Positions 1 to 7,195 of a DNA stretch of 10,027 nt are shown piece by piece (within the stretch, counting starts at the first letter, position 1; every line of letters begins with the position of its first letter). The DNA comes from a bacterium. Lineage in GTDB: Bacteria > Sumerlaeota > Sumerlaeia > MVZB01. A program made the position numbers and the translations under genes. The DNA lies in contig JAMCWS010000411.1 in the NCBI GenBank assembly GCA_023480605.1, forward strand, positions 1 to 10,027, read 5' to 3'. The notes under the pieces were generated by a model, which was not told the DNA's origin, ran no database searches, and saw only the letters and a list, made by a program, of their open reading frames with translations.

Positions 1-3000
1 AGTGCCCCGACTCGACCGCGGCCTTTTGGTGCGCCAAGCCCTGGCGCAGGTCGTAACCGTGCGCGATGCAGTGCGAATAGGCGATGATCAGCGAGGGGCC
101 GTCGTAACTTTCGGCCTCGAGCATCGACCGGACCGTCTGGCTGTCGTTGGCCCCCATGGCCACGGTGGCCACGTAAACGTAACCGTAGCTCATCGCCATC
201 ATGGCCAGGTTTTTCTTGGGCATCGGCTTGCCGCCGGCGGCGAACTTGGCCACGGCGCCGCGCGCCGTCGCCTTCGACATCTGGCCGCCGGTGTTGGAGT
301 AAACCTCCGTATCGAGCACCAGCACGTTGACGTTGCGGCCCATCGCCAAGACGTGGTCCAGGCCGCCGTAGCCGATGTCGTAGGCCCAGCCGTCGCCGCC
401 GACGATCCAGACGCTCTTCTTGACCAGCGAGTCGGCCAGGGTGAGCAGATGGCGCGCGTCGTTCGAGTCGATGCCGGCCAGCTTCTCCTTGAGCGCCGCG
501 ACGCGCCGGCGTTGCTCGTCGATACCGGCTTCATTCGTCTGGGCGGCCTCCAGGAGCCCCTCGACCAATTCGGATCCCAGGGCGCCTTCCATCTTTTTCA
601 ACAGTTCCTTGGCGAACTGATTCTGCTTGTCAAGCGTCAGGCGGAAGCCCAGGCCGAACTCGGCGTTGTCTTCGAAGAGCGAGTTCGACCAGGCCGGCCC
701 GCGCCCTTCGGCGTTGATGGCCCAGGGCGTGGTGGGAAGGTTGCCGCCGTAAATCGACGAGCAGCCGGTGGCGTTGGCGATGATGGCCCGATCGCCGAAA
801 AGCTGGCTGAGCAGTTTGAGATAAGGTGTTTCGCCGCATCCGGTGCAGGCGCCCGAAAACTCGAACAGCGGCTGCAGGAGTTGGCTCCCCTTGACCGTGT
901 CGACCTTGAGCAGCTTGCGGTCGTATTCGGGCAGCGTCAGGAAGAAGTCCCAATTCTCGCGCTCGGGCACGCGCAGCGGCAATTGATCGGCCATGTTGAC
1001 AGCCTTGAGACGCACTTCCTTCTTGTTCTTGGCCGGGCAGGCCTCGACGCACAGGCCACAGCCGGTGCAATCCTCGGGGGCCACCTGGATCGTGAAGACC
1101 ATGTTCTCGCCGAAGTCGCGCCCGCGCACGTCGGCATGCTTGAATGTCGCCGGTGCGCCCTTGAGCAAATCTTTGGCGTAGATCTTTTGGCGGATGGTGG
1201 CGTGGGGGCAGACGATGGCGCACTTGCCGCACTGGATGCAAACCTCGGGATCCCAGACTGGAAGCTCCAAGGCGATGTTGCGCTTCTCCCACTGGGCCGT
1301 GGCCGAGGGGAACGTGCCGTCGATCGGGAAAGCGCTGACGGGCAGCGCGTCGCCATCGCCGGCGATGATGCGCGCGGTCACGTCCTTCACGAACGCCGGA
1401 GCCTTGTCGGAGACAACCGGGGGCATTTCGATCGTGCTCGTCACCGCCGCCGGCACCTTCACCTCATGCAGGTTGGCCAGGGTCTGGTCGACGGCGTTGA
1501 AGTTCATCTGAACAATCTGGTCGCCCTTGGCGCCGTAAGTTTTTTTGATCGAGCGCTTGATGCAGTCGATGGCCTCCTCGCGCGGCAGCACGCCCGAAAT
1601 GGCGAAAAAGCAGGTCTGCATGATGGTGTTGATGCGCGCGCCCATGCCCGTGTCGCGGGCCACGGTCGTCGCGTCGATCGTGTAGAACTTGAGCTTTTTG
1701 TCAATGATGGCCTGCTGGACGGGGCGGGGCAACTGGTCCCAGACCTCGTCCTTGCCGTACGGGGCATTGAGCAGGAAGACCGCCCCGGGCACGGCGTCCC
1801 TCAACATGTCGTATTTTTCGAGGAAGGTGAAGTTGTGGCAGGCGATGAAGTTGGCCTTGCTGATCAGGTAGGTCGAGCGGATCGGCCGCGGCCCGAAGCG
1901 CAGGTGCGAGACCGTCATCGAACCCGATTTCTTGGAGTCGTAGACGAAATAGCCCTGGGCGTAGTTATCGGTTTCCTCGCCGATGATCTTGATTGAGTTC
2001 TTGTTGGCGCCAACGGTGCCGTCCGCCCCCAGACCGTAGAACATCGCCCGCACCACGTCGTCGCCCTCGGTCGTGAATTCGGGATCGTAGGCGATCGAGT
2101 TGCCGGTCACGTCGTCCTCGATGCCGACCATGAAATGGTTCATCGGCCGGGCTTTCCCCATTTCGTCGTAAACGCCCTTGAGCATCGCCGGCGTGAATTC
2201 CTTGGAGGAGAGGCCGTAACGCCCGCCGATGACGCGCGGCGCGATGGCCGTCGTCCCGTCGGCCCTGGCCTCGGCCAGCGCCGTGATCACGTCCTGGTAG
2301 AGCGGCTCGCCGATGGCGCCGGGCTCCTTGGTGCGGTCCAGCACCGCGATCGTCTTGACCGTGGGCGGCAGGGCGGTCATAAAATCCTTGATCGAGAAGG
2401 GCCGGAAGAGGCGGACAATCACCGCGCCGACTTTTTCGCCGCGCGCCGTCAGATATTCCACCGTCTCCTTGGCCGCTTCGGCGCCCGAACCCATCAACAC
2501 GACGACCCGCTCGGCGTCGGGCGCGCCGACGTAGTCGAACAGGTGATACTGGCGGCCGGCGATCTTGGCGAATTTGTCCATTTCGACCTGGACGATCGCC
2601 GGGCAGGCCGCGTAGAAGGGGTTGACCGTCTCGCGCGCCTGGAAGAAGACGTCGGGGTTCTGTGCCGTGCCGCGGATGAAGGGGCGGTCGGGCGACAAGC
2701 GGCGCTCGCGGTGGGCGCGCACCAGGTCGTCGTCGACCATCGCCCGCATGTCGTCGTCGCTCAATTGCTCGATTTTCATCACTTCATGGCTCGAGCGGAA
2801 GCCGTCGAAGAAGTGAAGGAAGGGAACACGCGCGCGCAAGGTTGCGGCCTGGGCGATCAGCGCCATGTCCATGATTTCCTGGATCGAACCGGATGCGATC
2901 AACGCCCAGCCGGTCGAACGGGTGGCCATGACGTCGCCATGATCGCCGAAGATCGACAGGGCGTGGGTGGCGACGGTGCGGGCCGAAACGTGAAAGACGG

Positions 3001-3319
3001 TCGAAGTCAGCTCGCCGGCGATCTTGAACATGTTGGGGATCATCAGGAGCAGACCCTGGGAGGCCGTGAAGGTCGTCGTGAGGGCGCCCGTCTGGAGCGC
3101 GCCGTGCACGGCGCCCGACGCCCCGCCTTCGCTTTGCAGTTCGGCCACGGTGGGCACGGTGCCCCACAGGTTGGGCCGCTCCAGCGCCGACCAGTCGTCG
3201 GAATGCTCGCCCATGGGCGAGGAGGGCGTGATGGGATAAATGGCGATAACCTCGCTGACGCGGTAAGCGACATGGGCCGCCGCCTCGTTGCCATCGATCG
3301 TGACCATCTTGCGTTGCAT
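1..3319 (-). CDS. nifJ: Pyruvate:ferredoxin (flavodoxin) oxidoreductase, C-terminus beyond window edge
   Basis: Oxidatively decarboxylates pyruvate with CoA to acetyl-CoA and CO2, passing electrons through three [4Fe-4S] clusters to ferredoxin or flavodoxin in the cytoplasm. From the ATG at 3319 the frame stays open for 1106 codons to the left edge. The N-terminus has YPITPSSPMGE, with T31, E64 and R114 at the positions of the pyruvate/TPP residues I recall for the Desulfovibrio africanus enzyme. The ferredoxin domain carries CIQCGKCAIVCP (C694, C697, C700, C704) and CTGCGLCVEACP (C751, C754, C757, C761). The TPP domain has CTGC (C825, C828), C853, GDGWAYDIG (from G975), NTGGQ (N1009) and the fourth proximal-cluster ligand C1084 in YSHCIAHG. 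Family length is about 1170-1230 residues, so roughly 70-120 are missing beyond the edge. The start is supported by a GGGAGA Shine-Dalgarno. It appears to be monocistronic or first in an operon continuing off the left side. No key residue is missing in the visible part. Confidence 0.98.
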   Translation of the reverse strand, partial: MQRKMVTIDGNEAAAHVAYRVSEVIAIYPITPSSPMGEHSDDWSALERPNLWGTVPTVAELQSEGGASGAVHGALQTGALTTTFTASQGLLLMIPNMFKIAGELTSTVFHVSARTVATHALSIFGDHGDVMATRSTGWALIASGSIQEIMDMALIAQAATLRARVPFLHFFDGFRSSHEVMKIEQLSDDDMRAMVDDDLVRAHRERRLSPDRPFIRGTAQNPDVFFQARETVNPFYAACPAIVQVEMDKFAKIAGRQYHLFDYVGAPDAERVVVLMGSGAEAAKETVEYLTARGEKVGAVIVRLFRPFSIKDFMTALPPTVKTIAVLDRTKEPGAIGEPLYQDVITALAEARADGTTAIAPRVIGGRYGLSSKEFTPAMLKGVYDEMGKARPMNHFMVGIEDDVTGNSIAYDPEFTTEGDDVVRAMFYGLGADGTVGANKNSIKIIGEETDNYAQGYFVYDSKKSGSMTVSHLRFGPRPIRSTYLISKANFIACHNFTFLEKYDMLRDAVPGAVFLLNAPYGKDEVWDQLPRPVQQAIIDKKLKFYTIDATTVARDTGMGARINTIMQTCFFAISGVLPREEAIDCIKRSIKKTYGAKGDQIVQMNFNAVDQTLANLHEVKVPAAVTSTIEMPPVVSDKAPAFVKDVTARIIAGDGDALPVSAFPIDGTFPSATAQWEKRNIALELPVWDPEVCIQCGKCAIVCPHATIRQKIYAKDLLKGAPATFKHADVRGRDFGENMVFTIQVAPEDCTGCGLCVEACPAKNKKEVRLKAVNMADQLPLRVPERENWDFFLTLPEYDRKLLKVDTVKGSQLLQPLFEFSGACTGCGETPYLKLLSQLFGDRAIIANATGCSSIYGGNLPTTPWAINAEGRGPAWSNSLFEDNAEFGLGFRLTLDKQNQFAKELLKKMEGALGSELVEGLLEAAQTNEAGIDEQRRRVAALKEKLAGIDSNDARHLLTLADSLVKKSVWIVGGDGWAYDIGYGGLDHVLAMGRNVNVLVLDTEVYSNTGGQMSKATARGAVAKFAAGGKPMPKKNLAMMAMSYGYVYVATVAMGANDSQTVRSMLEAESYDGPSLIIAYSHCIAHGYDLRQGLAHQKAAVESGH

Positions 3320-3326
3320 GCTGAAT

Positions 3327-3332
3327 TCTCCC
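3327..3332 (-). promoter_or_regulatory. Ribosome binding site of nifJ
   Basis: On the minus strand GGGAGA precedes the ATG at 3319, with eight bases between GGAG and the ATG. This fixes the nifJ start, and the MQRKMVTIDGNEAAA N-terminus that follows matches the usual beginning of the family. Confidence 0.75.
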
Positions 3333-3646
3333 GAATTTGACTTGGCTTGATCGGATAAAATTTTTCCCGCTTGCGGCCCGGCCGGCGGCGTGCGGCCGCG
3401 GCACGGGCGGGAACCATCCGGTAAAAGGCGCTGACCACGCCCTCACCGACGGGGATCATCCCTTTCGGTTATCCTCTTTGAACGCGTGGCAGGAGCCGTA
3501 AGACCTCAGATACACCGGTGTTGTCAGACTTGCCGACGGCGAGCACGCGGACGTTTGACAAGGCCTAACACAGCCTCCGTGGAAAGTCAAGAAATCCATA
3601 TTTGAACATCCGGTCTCCGGTCTCGTGCCGAAGGCGGTTCGGGGCA

Positions 3647-3670
3647 TGCCGGCGCCCGGGCGCGCCGGCA
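3647..3670. repeat. Perfect GC-rich inverted repeat
   Basis: TGCCGGCGC at 3647-3655 and GCGCCGGCA at 3662-3670 form a perfect 9-base-pair stem with a six-base loop. It lies about 120 bases beyond the ligase stop and could end that transcript or shield its 3' end. No T-tract follows immediately on the minus strand, so it is not a canonical intrinsic terminator. On the plus strand a T-run comes only about 18 bases later. Confidence 0.55.
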
Positions 3671-3790
3671 CCCGCGATATTAATGACTTTTTGCTCCTCT
3701 TTGACGTGCCGGGCGCCGCCGCACGCCCCCATCCCACGCCGGCCGCTCGCGCATCCGGCATTTCACCGCAAGGTCTGATTGGGTGGCAAA

Positions 3791-5353
3791 TTATTGGTCG
3801 CCGTCGCGCCCGGCCACCCGCAACGGCGGTCGGTCGGCCGCGCCCCGGCCGGGGCGGGCGGTCCGATCCCGCCGCACCGTATCTTCCGGGGGCGGCCCCG
3901 GTTGCACGATGTTGAGCCGGGGCCGCTCGGTCGACGGCGCCCGGAGTTCGCGATACGGCTCCCCGCCGGCGCGGCCCAACAAATTGAGCGCGCGCCGCGC
4001 GAATCGGCGCAGGCCGGCCTCCGGCGCGGCGCCGCTTCTAATCGCCAGGGCGGGCGCCGGGGAGGCCGCGGCGCCCACCAGGCGCGGCGCGGCGGCGGCG
4101 GTCACTCCCGGCGCCCCTTCGGCCTTCGGCTGGATTTCCTCGGCCGATTCGGACTCGTCTTCGAGCGCCTCGACGCCCGTGACGCCGGCGTATAGCCGCG
4201 CCGCCAGCCCCACGAGCACCCAGAACTGGCCGATCATCACGTAATGCGAGAATCGGTCGCCGAACACGTTGGCGATCATCAGGCCCAGGGTGGCGATCAG
4301 CAGGCAGAATCCGACATGACGGTCATGCGGCTCGGGGGCTCTGCGCCAAAGGAGGTGCGCGATGCGGAGGATCGTGACCCAGATGGCGACCAGCAGTCCC
4401 AGGCCGATCGCGCCCTGCTCGGCCAGCACGCGCATGTAAATGTTGTGGGCGTCCATGTGATAGGGGTTGAGGATTTTGAATGTGCCCAGGCCCGAACCGG
4501 TCACCGGGTGTTCGAGGAATATATCCCAAGCCACCTTCCAGAACGTCGAACGCGAGGCGGCCGAAGGATCCAACTGCCCGTTTTGTTCGGTCATGTCCCA
4601 ACGGTCCTTGACCGACGGCGGCACCCACATCGGCATGGTCAGCCAGGCCACGGCCATCAGCAGCAGCACGAAGCGGTAACGAACCGAGGCGGCCAGCCCC
4701 AGGGCGACGATGAAGGCCAGTTGACTGCCGCGCGAGTATGAAAAGAGGATGCCGTAAATATACATCGCGGCGGCCCCGAGAAAGTAAAGGCGCTGCCAGA
4801 GGCGCTGGCGCCAGAAAGCATAAATCAGCAGGAAAATCGCGGCGTAAACGAAAAACGCCCCCAACTCGTTCGAGCCGACATATACGAACGGCCCGTTGAT
4901 GCGCAGGTCGTCACGATAATGCCACACCAGGATCGAGTGAAGCTGACTGTAAAACACCCTGAAGACCAGCGGCGCCACCAGGGCAATGGCGAAAATCGCC
5001 CCCCGCGCCGCCCGGCGCGTGCCCAGCAGGTGCAGGGCGAACCAGAACATCAAAAAGCCGTTGGCGAACTGCAGGTAGAACTTGTTGCCCATCTCGAAAG
5101 TCACCTCGGGCTGCGAAAGCGTGCCCCAGACGACGCCGAAATAGGTCCAGGCCAGGAAAAGCGCCATCGGCAGGTTGAGGGGCGAAGGCAGCACCACGCG
5201 CCGGCCGCGCGCGAGGCGATGAAATATCCACCCCAACGCCATGAGGATCATCATCACATTGGCGTAGTTGACTCCGGTGGGACCTTTGGGAATTTTTTCC
5301 TGAATGTACTGCAGGGGAAGAAAAAAGACGTAGAAGTAAAAGACGTAAAGCAT
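3791..5353 (-). CDS. O-antigen ligase/polymerase family membrane protein with long hydrophilic C-terminal tail
   Basis: A 520-residue protein of the O-antigen ligase (WaaL/Wzy_C, PF04932-type) family, which transfers or polymerises undecaprenol-linked glycans at the periplasmic face of the inner membrane. About twelve hydrophobic segments fill residues 1-390. The family landmarks are SYSRGSQLAF (205-214), after which comes a large hydrophilic loop (about 245-300), and DAHNIYMRVLAEQGAIGL (301-318), with the conserved HN-Y-LAE-G pattern and candidate functional residues R208 and H303. Residues 391-520 form an unusual tail: first acidic, then Ala/Pro-rich, then Arg-rich, with no hydrophobic segment. 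ATG 5353 is the only ATG between the upstream in-frame stop and the first membrane segment. A weak GGGA lies five bases before it. The gene is separated from dusB by 157 bases including a likely terminator, so it probably has its own promoter. No glycosyltransferases or wzx/wzy genes are adjacent, so ligase, polymerase and other PF04932 roles cannot be distinguished. Confidence 0.88.
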   Translation of the reverse strand: MLYVFYFYVFFLPLQYIQEKIPKGPTGVNYANVMMILMALGWIFHRLARGRRVVLPSPLNLPMALFLAWTYFGVVWGTLSQPEVTFEMGNKFYLQFANGFLMFWFALHLLGTRRAARGAIFAIALVAPLVFRVFYSQLHSILVWHYRDDLRINGPFVYVGSNELGAFFVYAAIFLLIYAFWRQRLWQRLYFLGAAAMYIYGILFSYSRGSQLAFIVALGLAASVRYRFVLLLMAVAWLTMPMWVPPSVKDRWDMTEQNGQLDPSAASRSTFWKVAWDIFLEHPVTGSGLGTFKILNPYHMDAHNIYMRVLAEQGAIGLGLLVAIWVTILRIAHLLWRRAPEPHDRHVGFCLLIATLGLMIANVFGDRFSHYVMIGQFWVLVGLAARLYAGVTGVEALEDESESAEEIQPKAEGAPGVTAAAAPRLVGAAASPAPALAIRSGAAPEAGLRRFARRALNLLGRAGGEPYRELRAPSTERPRLNIVQPGPPPEDTVRRDRTARPGRGAADRPPLRVAGRDGDQ

Positions 5354-5461
5354 ACGATTCCCGCTCGCATCCCGGGGGATCGCCCCATCGTGGTTTCACT
5401 GGCCACGCCCGTGCCGACGACGTGCCTGAATGCTAGCAAAACCCGCTTCCCCGGCCAATGA

Positions 5462-5499
5462 CAAAGAAAAATCAAGCCTTGCCGGCGGCCGCCGCCGGC
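5462..5499 (-). terminator. Likely intrinsic terminator of dusB
   Basis: Eleven bases past the dusB stop, GCCGGCGG (5481-5488) and CCGCCGGC (5492-5499) form a perfect 8-base-pair stem with a three-base loop. On the minus strand a T-rich stretch (TTGATTTTTCTTTG) begins about five bases after the stem. The short gap between stem and T-tract makes it slightly non-standard. Confidence 0.6.
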
Positions 5500-5510
5500 G
5501 CGCAGCCCCT

Positions 5511-6494
5511 TCAGATATCGGCCTGCGGATTCTCTCCCGCCAGGACCGCGTCGAGTTGCCCGAGCGTGGCGACGCGCATCAGGCGCTCGCGCCACTTTTT
5601 GGCCCCCGGCAGCCCTCGCACGTAGGCGGCGGCATGTTTGCGGAACTGGAGCAACGCCCGCGGACCGTGGCCGGCCACCATCAGCCCGGCGTGCTCGCGC
5701 ATGAGGGCGGCCCGTTCGGCCCACGGCACCGGCGGGCGCTCGACGGGCGCCCGTCCCGCCCGCACCGCGGCCAGCGATTCGGCCAGCAGCCAGGGGTCGC
5801 CGATGATGGCCCGGCCGATCATCACCGCGTCGCAGCCGCTGCGGCGCATCATCTCAAGGGCGTCGGCCGGCCGGCGGATGTCGCCGTTGCCGATGACGGG
5901 GATCGCGACGGCCTCTTTCATGCGGGCGATCAATTCCCAGTTGGCCACCCCCGAGTAGCCCTGTTCGCGCGTGCGGGCGTGCAGGCAGACGGCGGCGAAT
6001 CCCTCGGCCTCGGCGATCCGGGCCGCTTCGATGGCCGCGCCGTCGCCGCCTTTGTCACCGCTCCAGTCCCAACGCATCTTGACGGTCACGGGAACGCGCG
6101 CGGCGGCCCGCATGGCGCGCATCAGGCGGGTGGTCAGCGGCAGGTCGCGCAGCAGCGCCGAGCCGGACTTCGACCCGGTGACCTTGCGCGCCGGGCAGCC
6201 CATGTTGAAGTCGATAAGGGTCGCTCCGCGCGCCTGGAGCGCCTCGACGGCCGGTCCCATTGACGCGAACGCGGCGCCGAAAAGCTGCATCGCCAGCAGA
6301 GGCTCGGGCGCCTGCTGGTCAAGGATGTCGAAACTTTTGACGTCGCCGCGCGCAATCGCCTCGGCCGAAACCATTTGCGTGTAAGTCAGGTCGGCCCCCA
6401 TCCGCCGGCAGATTGAACGATAGGCGAAGTCGCTGATGCCGCACATCGGCGCGGGCAACACGGGCTGACGCTGGAGCAATTCAAGGACGCTCAT
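5511..6494 (-). CDS. dusB: tRNA-dihydrouridine synthase, DusB type
   Basis: An FMN- and NADPH-dependent enzyme that reduces specific uridines in tRNA to dihydrouridine. From ATG 6494 the protein is 327 residues, normal for the family. The TIM-barrel motifs appear in order: PAPMCGISD (15-22, usual APM-G-TD), NMGCPARKVTGSKSGSALL with catalytic acid C100 (97-115), PVTVKMRWDW (135-144), LHARTREQGYSGVANWELI (171-189, flavin/tRNA region), IPVIGNGDI (198-206) and MIGRAIIGDPW (225-235). The small C-terminal helical domain has FRKHAAAYVRGLPGA (284-298), typical of DusB. The GC-S spacing and YSG-ANW string point to the DusB/NifR3 group rather than DusA or DusC. The frame extends 22 codons further, to ATG 6560, but that extension (MDWCALAHF...) does not resemble family N-termini and would contain the promoter-like sequence. 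The call is certain to family level, slightly less so to the DusB subgroup. Confidence 0.94.
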   Translation of the reverse strand: MSVLELLQRQPVLPAPMCGISDFAYRSICRRMGADLTYTQMVSAEAIARGDVKSFDILDQQAPEPLLAMQLFGAAFASMGPAVEALQARGATLIDFNMGCPARKVTGSKSGSALLRDLPLTTRLMRAMRAAARVPVTVKMRWDWSGDKGGDGAAIEAARIAEAEGFAAVCLHARTREQGYSGVANWELIARMKEAVAIPVIGNGDIRRPADALEMMRRSGCDAVMIGRAIIGDPWLLAESLAAVRAGRAPVERPPVPWAERAALMREHAGLMVAGHGPRALLQFRKHAAAYVRGLPGAKKWRERLMRVATLGQLDAVLAGENPQADI

Positions 6495-6501
6495 GCCCCT
6501 G

Positions 6502-6531
6502 ATTTTACGCCGCCGCGCGCGGCCTGAACAA
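6502..6531 (-). promoter_or_regulatory. Candidate dusB promoter, close to the start codon
   Basis: On the minus strand TTGTTC (rc of 6526-6531) and TAAAAT (rc of 6502-6507) are spaced 18 bases apart, a fair sigma-70-type pair (3/6 and 5/6 matches). Only seven bases separate TAAAAT from the dusB ATG, so transcription would begin at or next to the ATG. The only purine-rich run before the ATG (AGGGG) ends one base from it, too close to act as a normal Shine-Dalgarno. Both points favour a leaderless mRNA. This is inference from motif matching. Confidence 0.45.
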
Positions 6532-6584
6532 CCGAAATGCGCCAGGGCGCACCAATCCATTCCCGCATGGCCTCATGGACGCGT

Positions 6585-6600
6585 TCCGCGAGTTCGCGGA
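6585..6600. repeat. Short perfect dyad upstream of dusB
   Basis: TCCGCGA and TCGCGGA flank a central GT, giving a 7-base-pair dyad about 55-70 bases upstream of the candidate dusB -35 element. It could be a protein-binding site, but in GC-rich DNA a dyad of this size may also be chance. Confidence 0.35.
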
Positions 6601-6639
6601 CTGCAAATTGTCACAGCGGTACAACCCCGCACTTCTTCT

Positions 6640-6677
6640 CGTGATCGTGATCGTAATCGTAATCGTGATCGTAATCG
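6640..6677. repeat. Hexamer tandem repeat (CGTRAT)n
   Basis: Six consecutive units of CGTGAT or CGTAAT run from 6640 to 6675 (G,G,A,A,G,A at the variable purine), followed by a further CG. Only the fourth base varies and it is always a purine. The array is non-coding as far as I can see, although open frames across it would read as alternating Ile-Thr or Asp/Asn-Arg. Uninterrupted short-unit arrays like this are prone to copy-number change. Confidence 0.9.
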
Positions 6678-6775
6678 AAGCCTGTGGTTTTAAGTCGATC
6701 ACGACAAAGAAGCTCCGATGGACTGGACCTTTCCCCGCAATCGCGTGAGGCATCATGCGTCGGCGACACGCCGCT

Positions 6776-7095
6776 GGGTGCATCTCTGAATTCCCCGGTT
6801 AATGGGGCGGGGATGTGGGAGTCCCGCCAGGGACGGAAGCCTTCAGCCCGCCACGTCCGTGGCGGGAAACCGATCGATGATCGATCCGGAGTCCCATCAG
6901 GGACATATGATAAGAGGGTTTCGCTCCCATCATCCGTCCCTGACGGGACTTTTGGGGCGAGGCGGCCATCCATCCCGCCATTGCCATGGCGGGCTGAAGG
7001 CAGCCGTCCCTCCGGAACTGGGTCCAACGCTCGGAATGTCGGCCCGCTTTTGGGAACAGAGGATCTGATCTGAGAGAGAATTCAGGGATGCACCC
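6776..7095. repeat. Nested palindromic, MITE/REPIN-like element with terminal inverted repeats
   Basis: The ends are inverted copies: GGGTGCATCTCTGAATTC (6776-6793) against the complement of 7078-7095, 17 of 18 matching. Inside, a 37-base arm at 6830-6866 is repeated inverted at 6974-7010 (31/37). Each arm contains an 8-base-pair hairpin of the CCCGCCA..TGGCGGG type. Further in, a 22-base unit at 6890-6911 is repeated inverted at 6929-6950 (19/22) and contains the small hairpin GTCCC-loop-GGGAC. The same hairpin recurs at 6821-6834 and, degenerate, near 7006-7018. A 15-base dyad, GATCGAT-G-ATCGATC, is at 6872-6886. No transposase is encoded, so if mobile the element depends on one elsewhere. 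The family is not one I can name. I see no clear target-site duplication. Confidence 0.8.
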
Positions 7096-7182
7096 CACGC
7101 CGCAATGCCCTTGACAACCCGAAGTGGTTTGCCGATCCTCAGGTTGATTATGCCGAATAGCCTGGGTCATTTCACCCGCAAC

Positions 7183-7187
7183 GGGAG
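7183..7187 (+). promoter_or_regulatory. Ribosome binding site of the GH116 gene
   Basis: GGGAG lies eight bases before ATG 7196, the expected distance. It supports this start over any internal ATG. The following residues (NSPYEGEYLNRVAFPLGGMGAG) are a typical GH116 N-terminus. Confidence 0.7.
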
Positions 7188-7195
7188 CGACGCCG

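Larger units (their letters stand above)
3320..3790. other. Gene-free region upstream of nifJ and downstream of the ligase gene
   Basis: These 471 bases separate the nifJ ATG from the ligase stop codon, both on the minus strand, so the region should hold the nifJ promoter and leader. An AT-rich island at about 3353-3366 lies just upstream of the nifJ ribosome binding site. A perfect 10-base palindrome, ACACCGGTGT, sits at 3512-3521. On the minus strand TTGACT (rc of 3585-3580 region) is a possible -35 element, but no convincing -10 box lies at the right distance. Open frames here have no recognisable protein features. A 32-codon frame from a TTG near 3556 to a TAA near 3462 on the minus strand is too weak to call. 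I see no riboswitch class I can name. Confidence 0.5.
6495..7195. other. Divergent intergenic region rich in repeats
   Basis: The 701 bases between the dusB start (minus) and the GH116 start (plus) contain no frame that looks like a real protein. They hold the dusB promoter candidate, a dyad at 6585-6600, a hexamer tandem repeat at 6640-6677 and the long nested palindrome at 6776-7095. The remaining part, 7096-7195, should carry the GH116 promoter. TTGACA at 7111-7116 is a perfect -35 match, but the sequence 17 bases downstream (GATCCT) is a poor -10. Confidence 0.6.

Noticed and set aside
2..1996. A 664-codon open frame on the plus strand, opposite nifJ
   Set aside because: It uses the same codon register as nifJ on the other strand. 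Biased GC-rich codons seldom give TTA, CTA or TCA complements, so the antisense frame stays open. It has no recognisable motif, while the minus strand reads as an intact PFOR.
2135..3340. A 401-codon plus-strand frame opposite the nifJ N-terminus
   Set aside because: Same antisense effect; its protein is Arg/Gly/His-rich with no family resemblance.
3462..3559. Possible 32-codon leader peptide starting at TTG upstream of nifJ (minus strand)
   Set aside because: Rare start codon, and the upstream GGAGG is about 12 bases away, too far. The peptide has no residue run that suggests attenuation.
3647..3670. Intrinsic terminator of the ligase gene
   Set aside because: The stem is perfect but no T-tract follows on the minus strand, so it is listed only as an inverted repeat.
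3456..3761. A 101-codon minus-strand frame in the nifJ upstream region
   Set aside because: Low-complexity, no ribosome binding site, no family resemblance.
6640..7095. CRISPR array
   Set aside because: The repeats are inverted hairpin modules or 6-base tandem units, not direct repeats of 23-37 bases with unique spacers, and no cas gene is in view.
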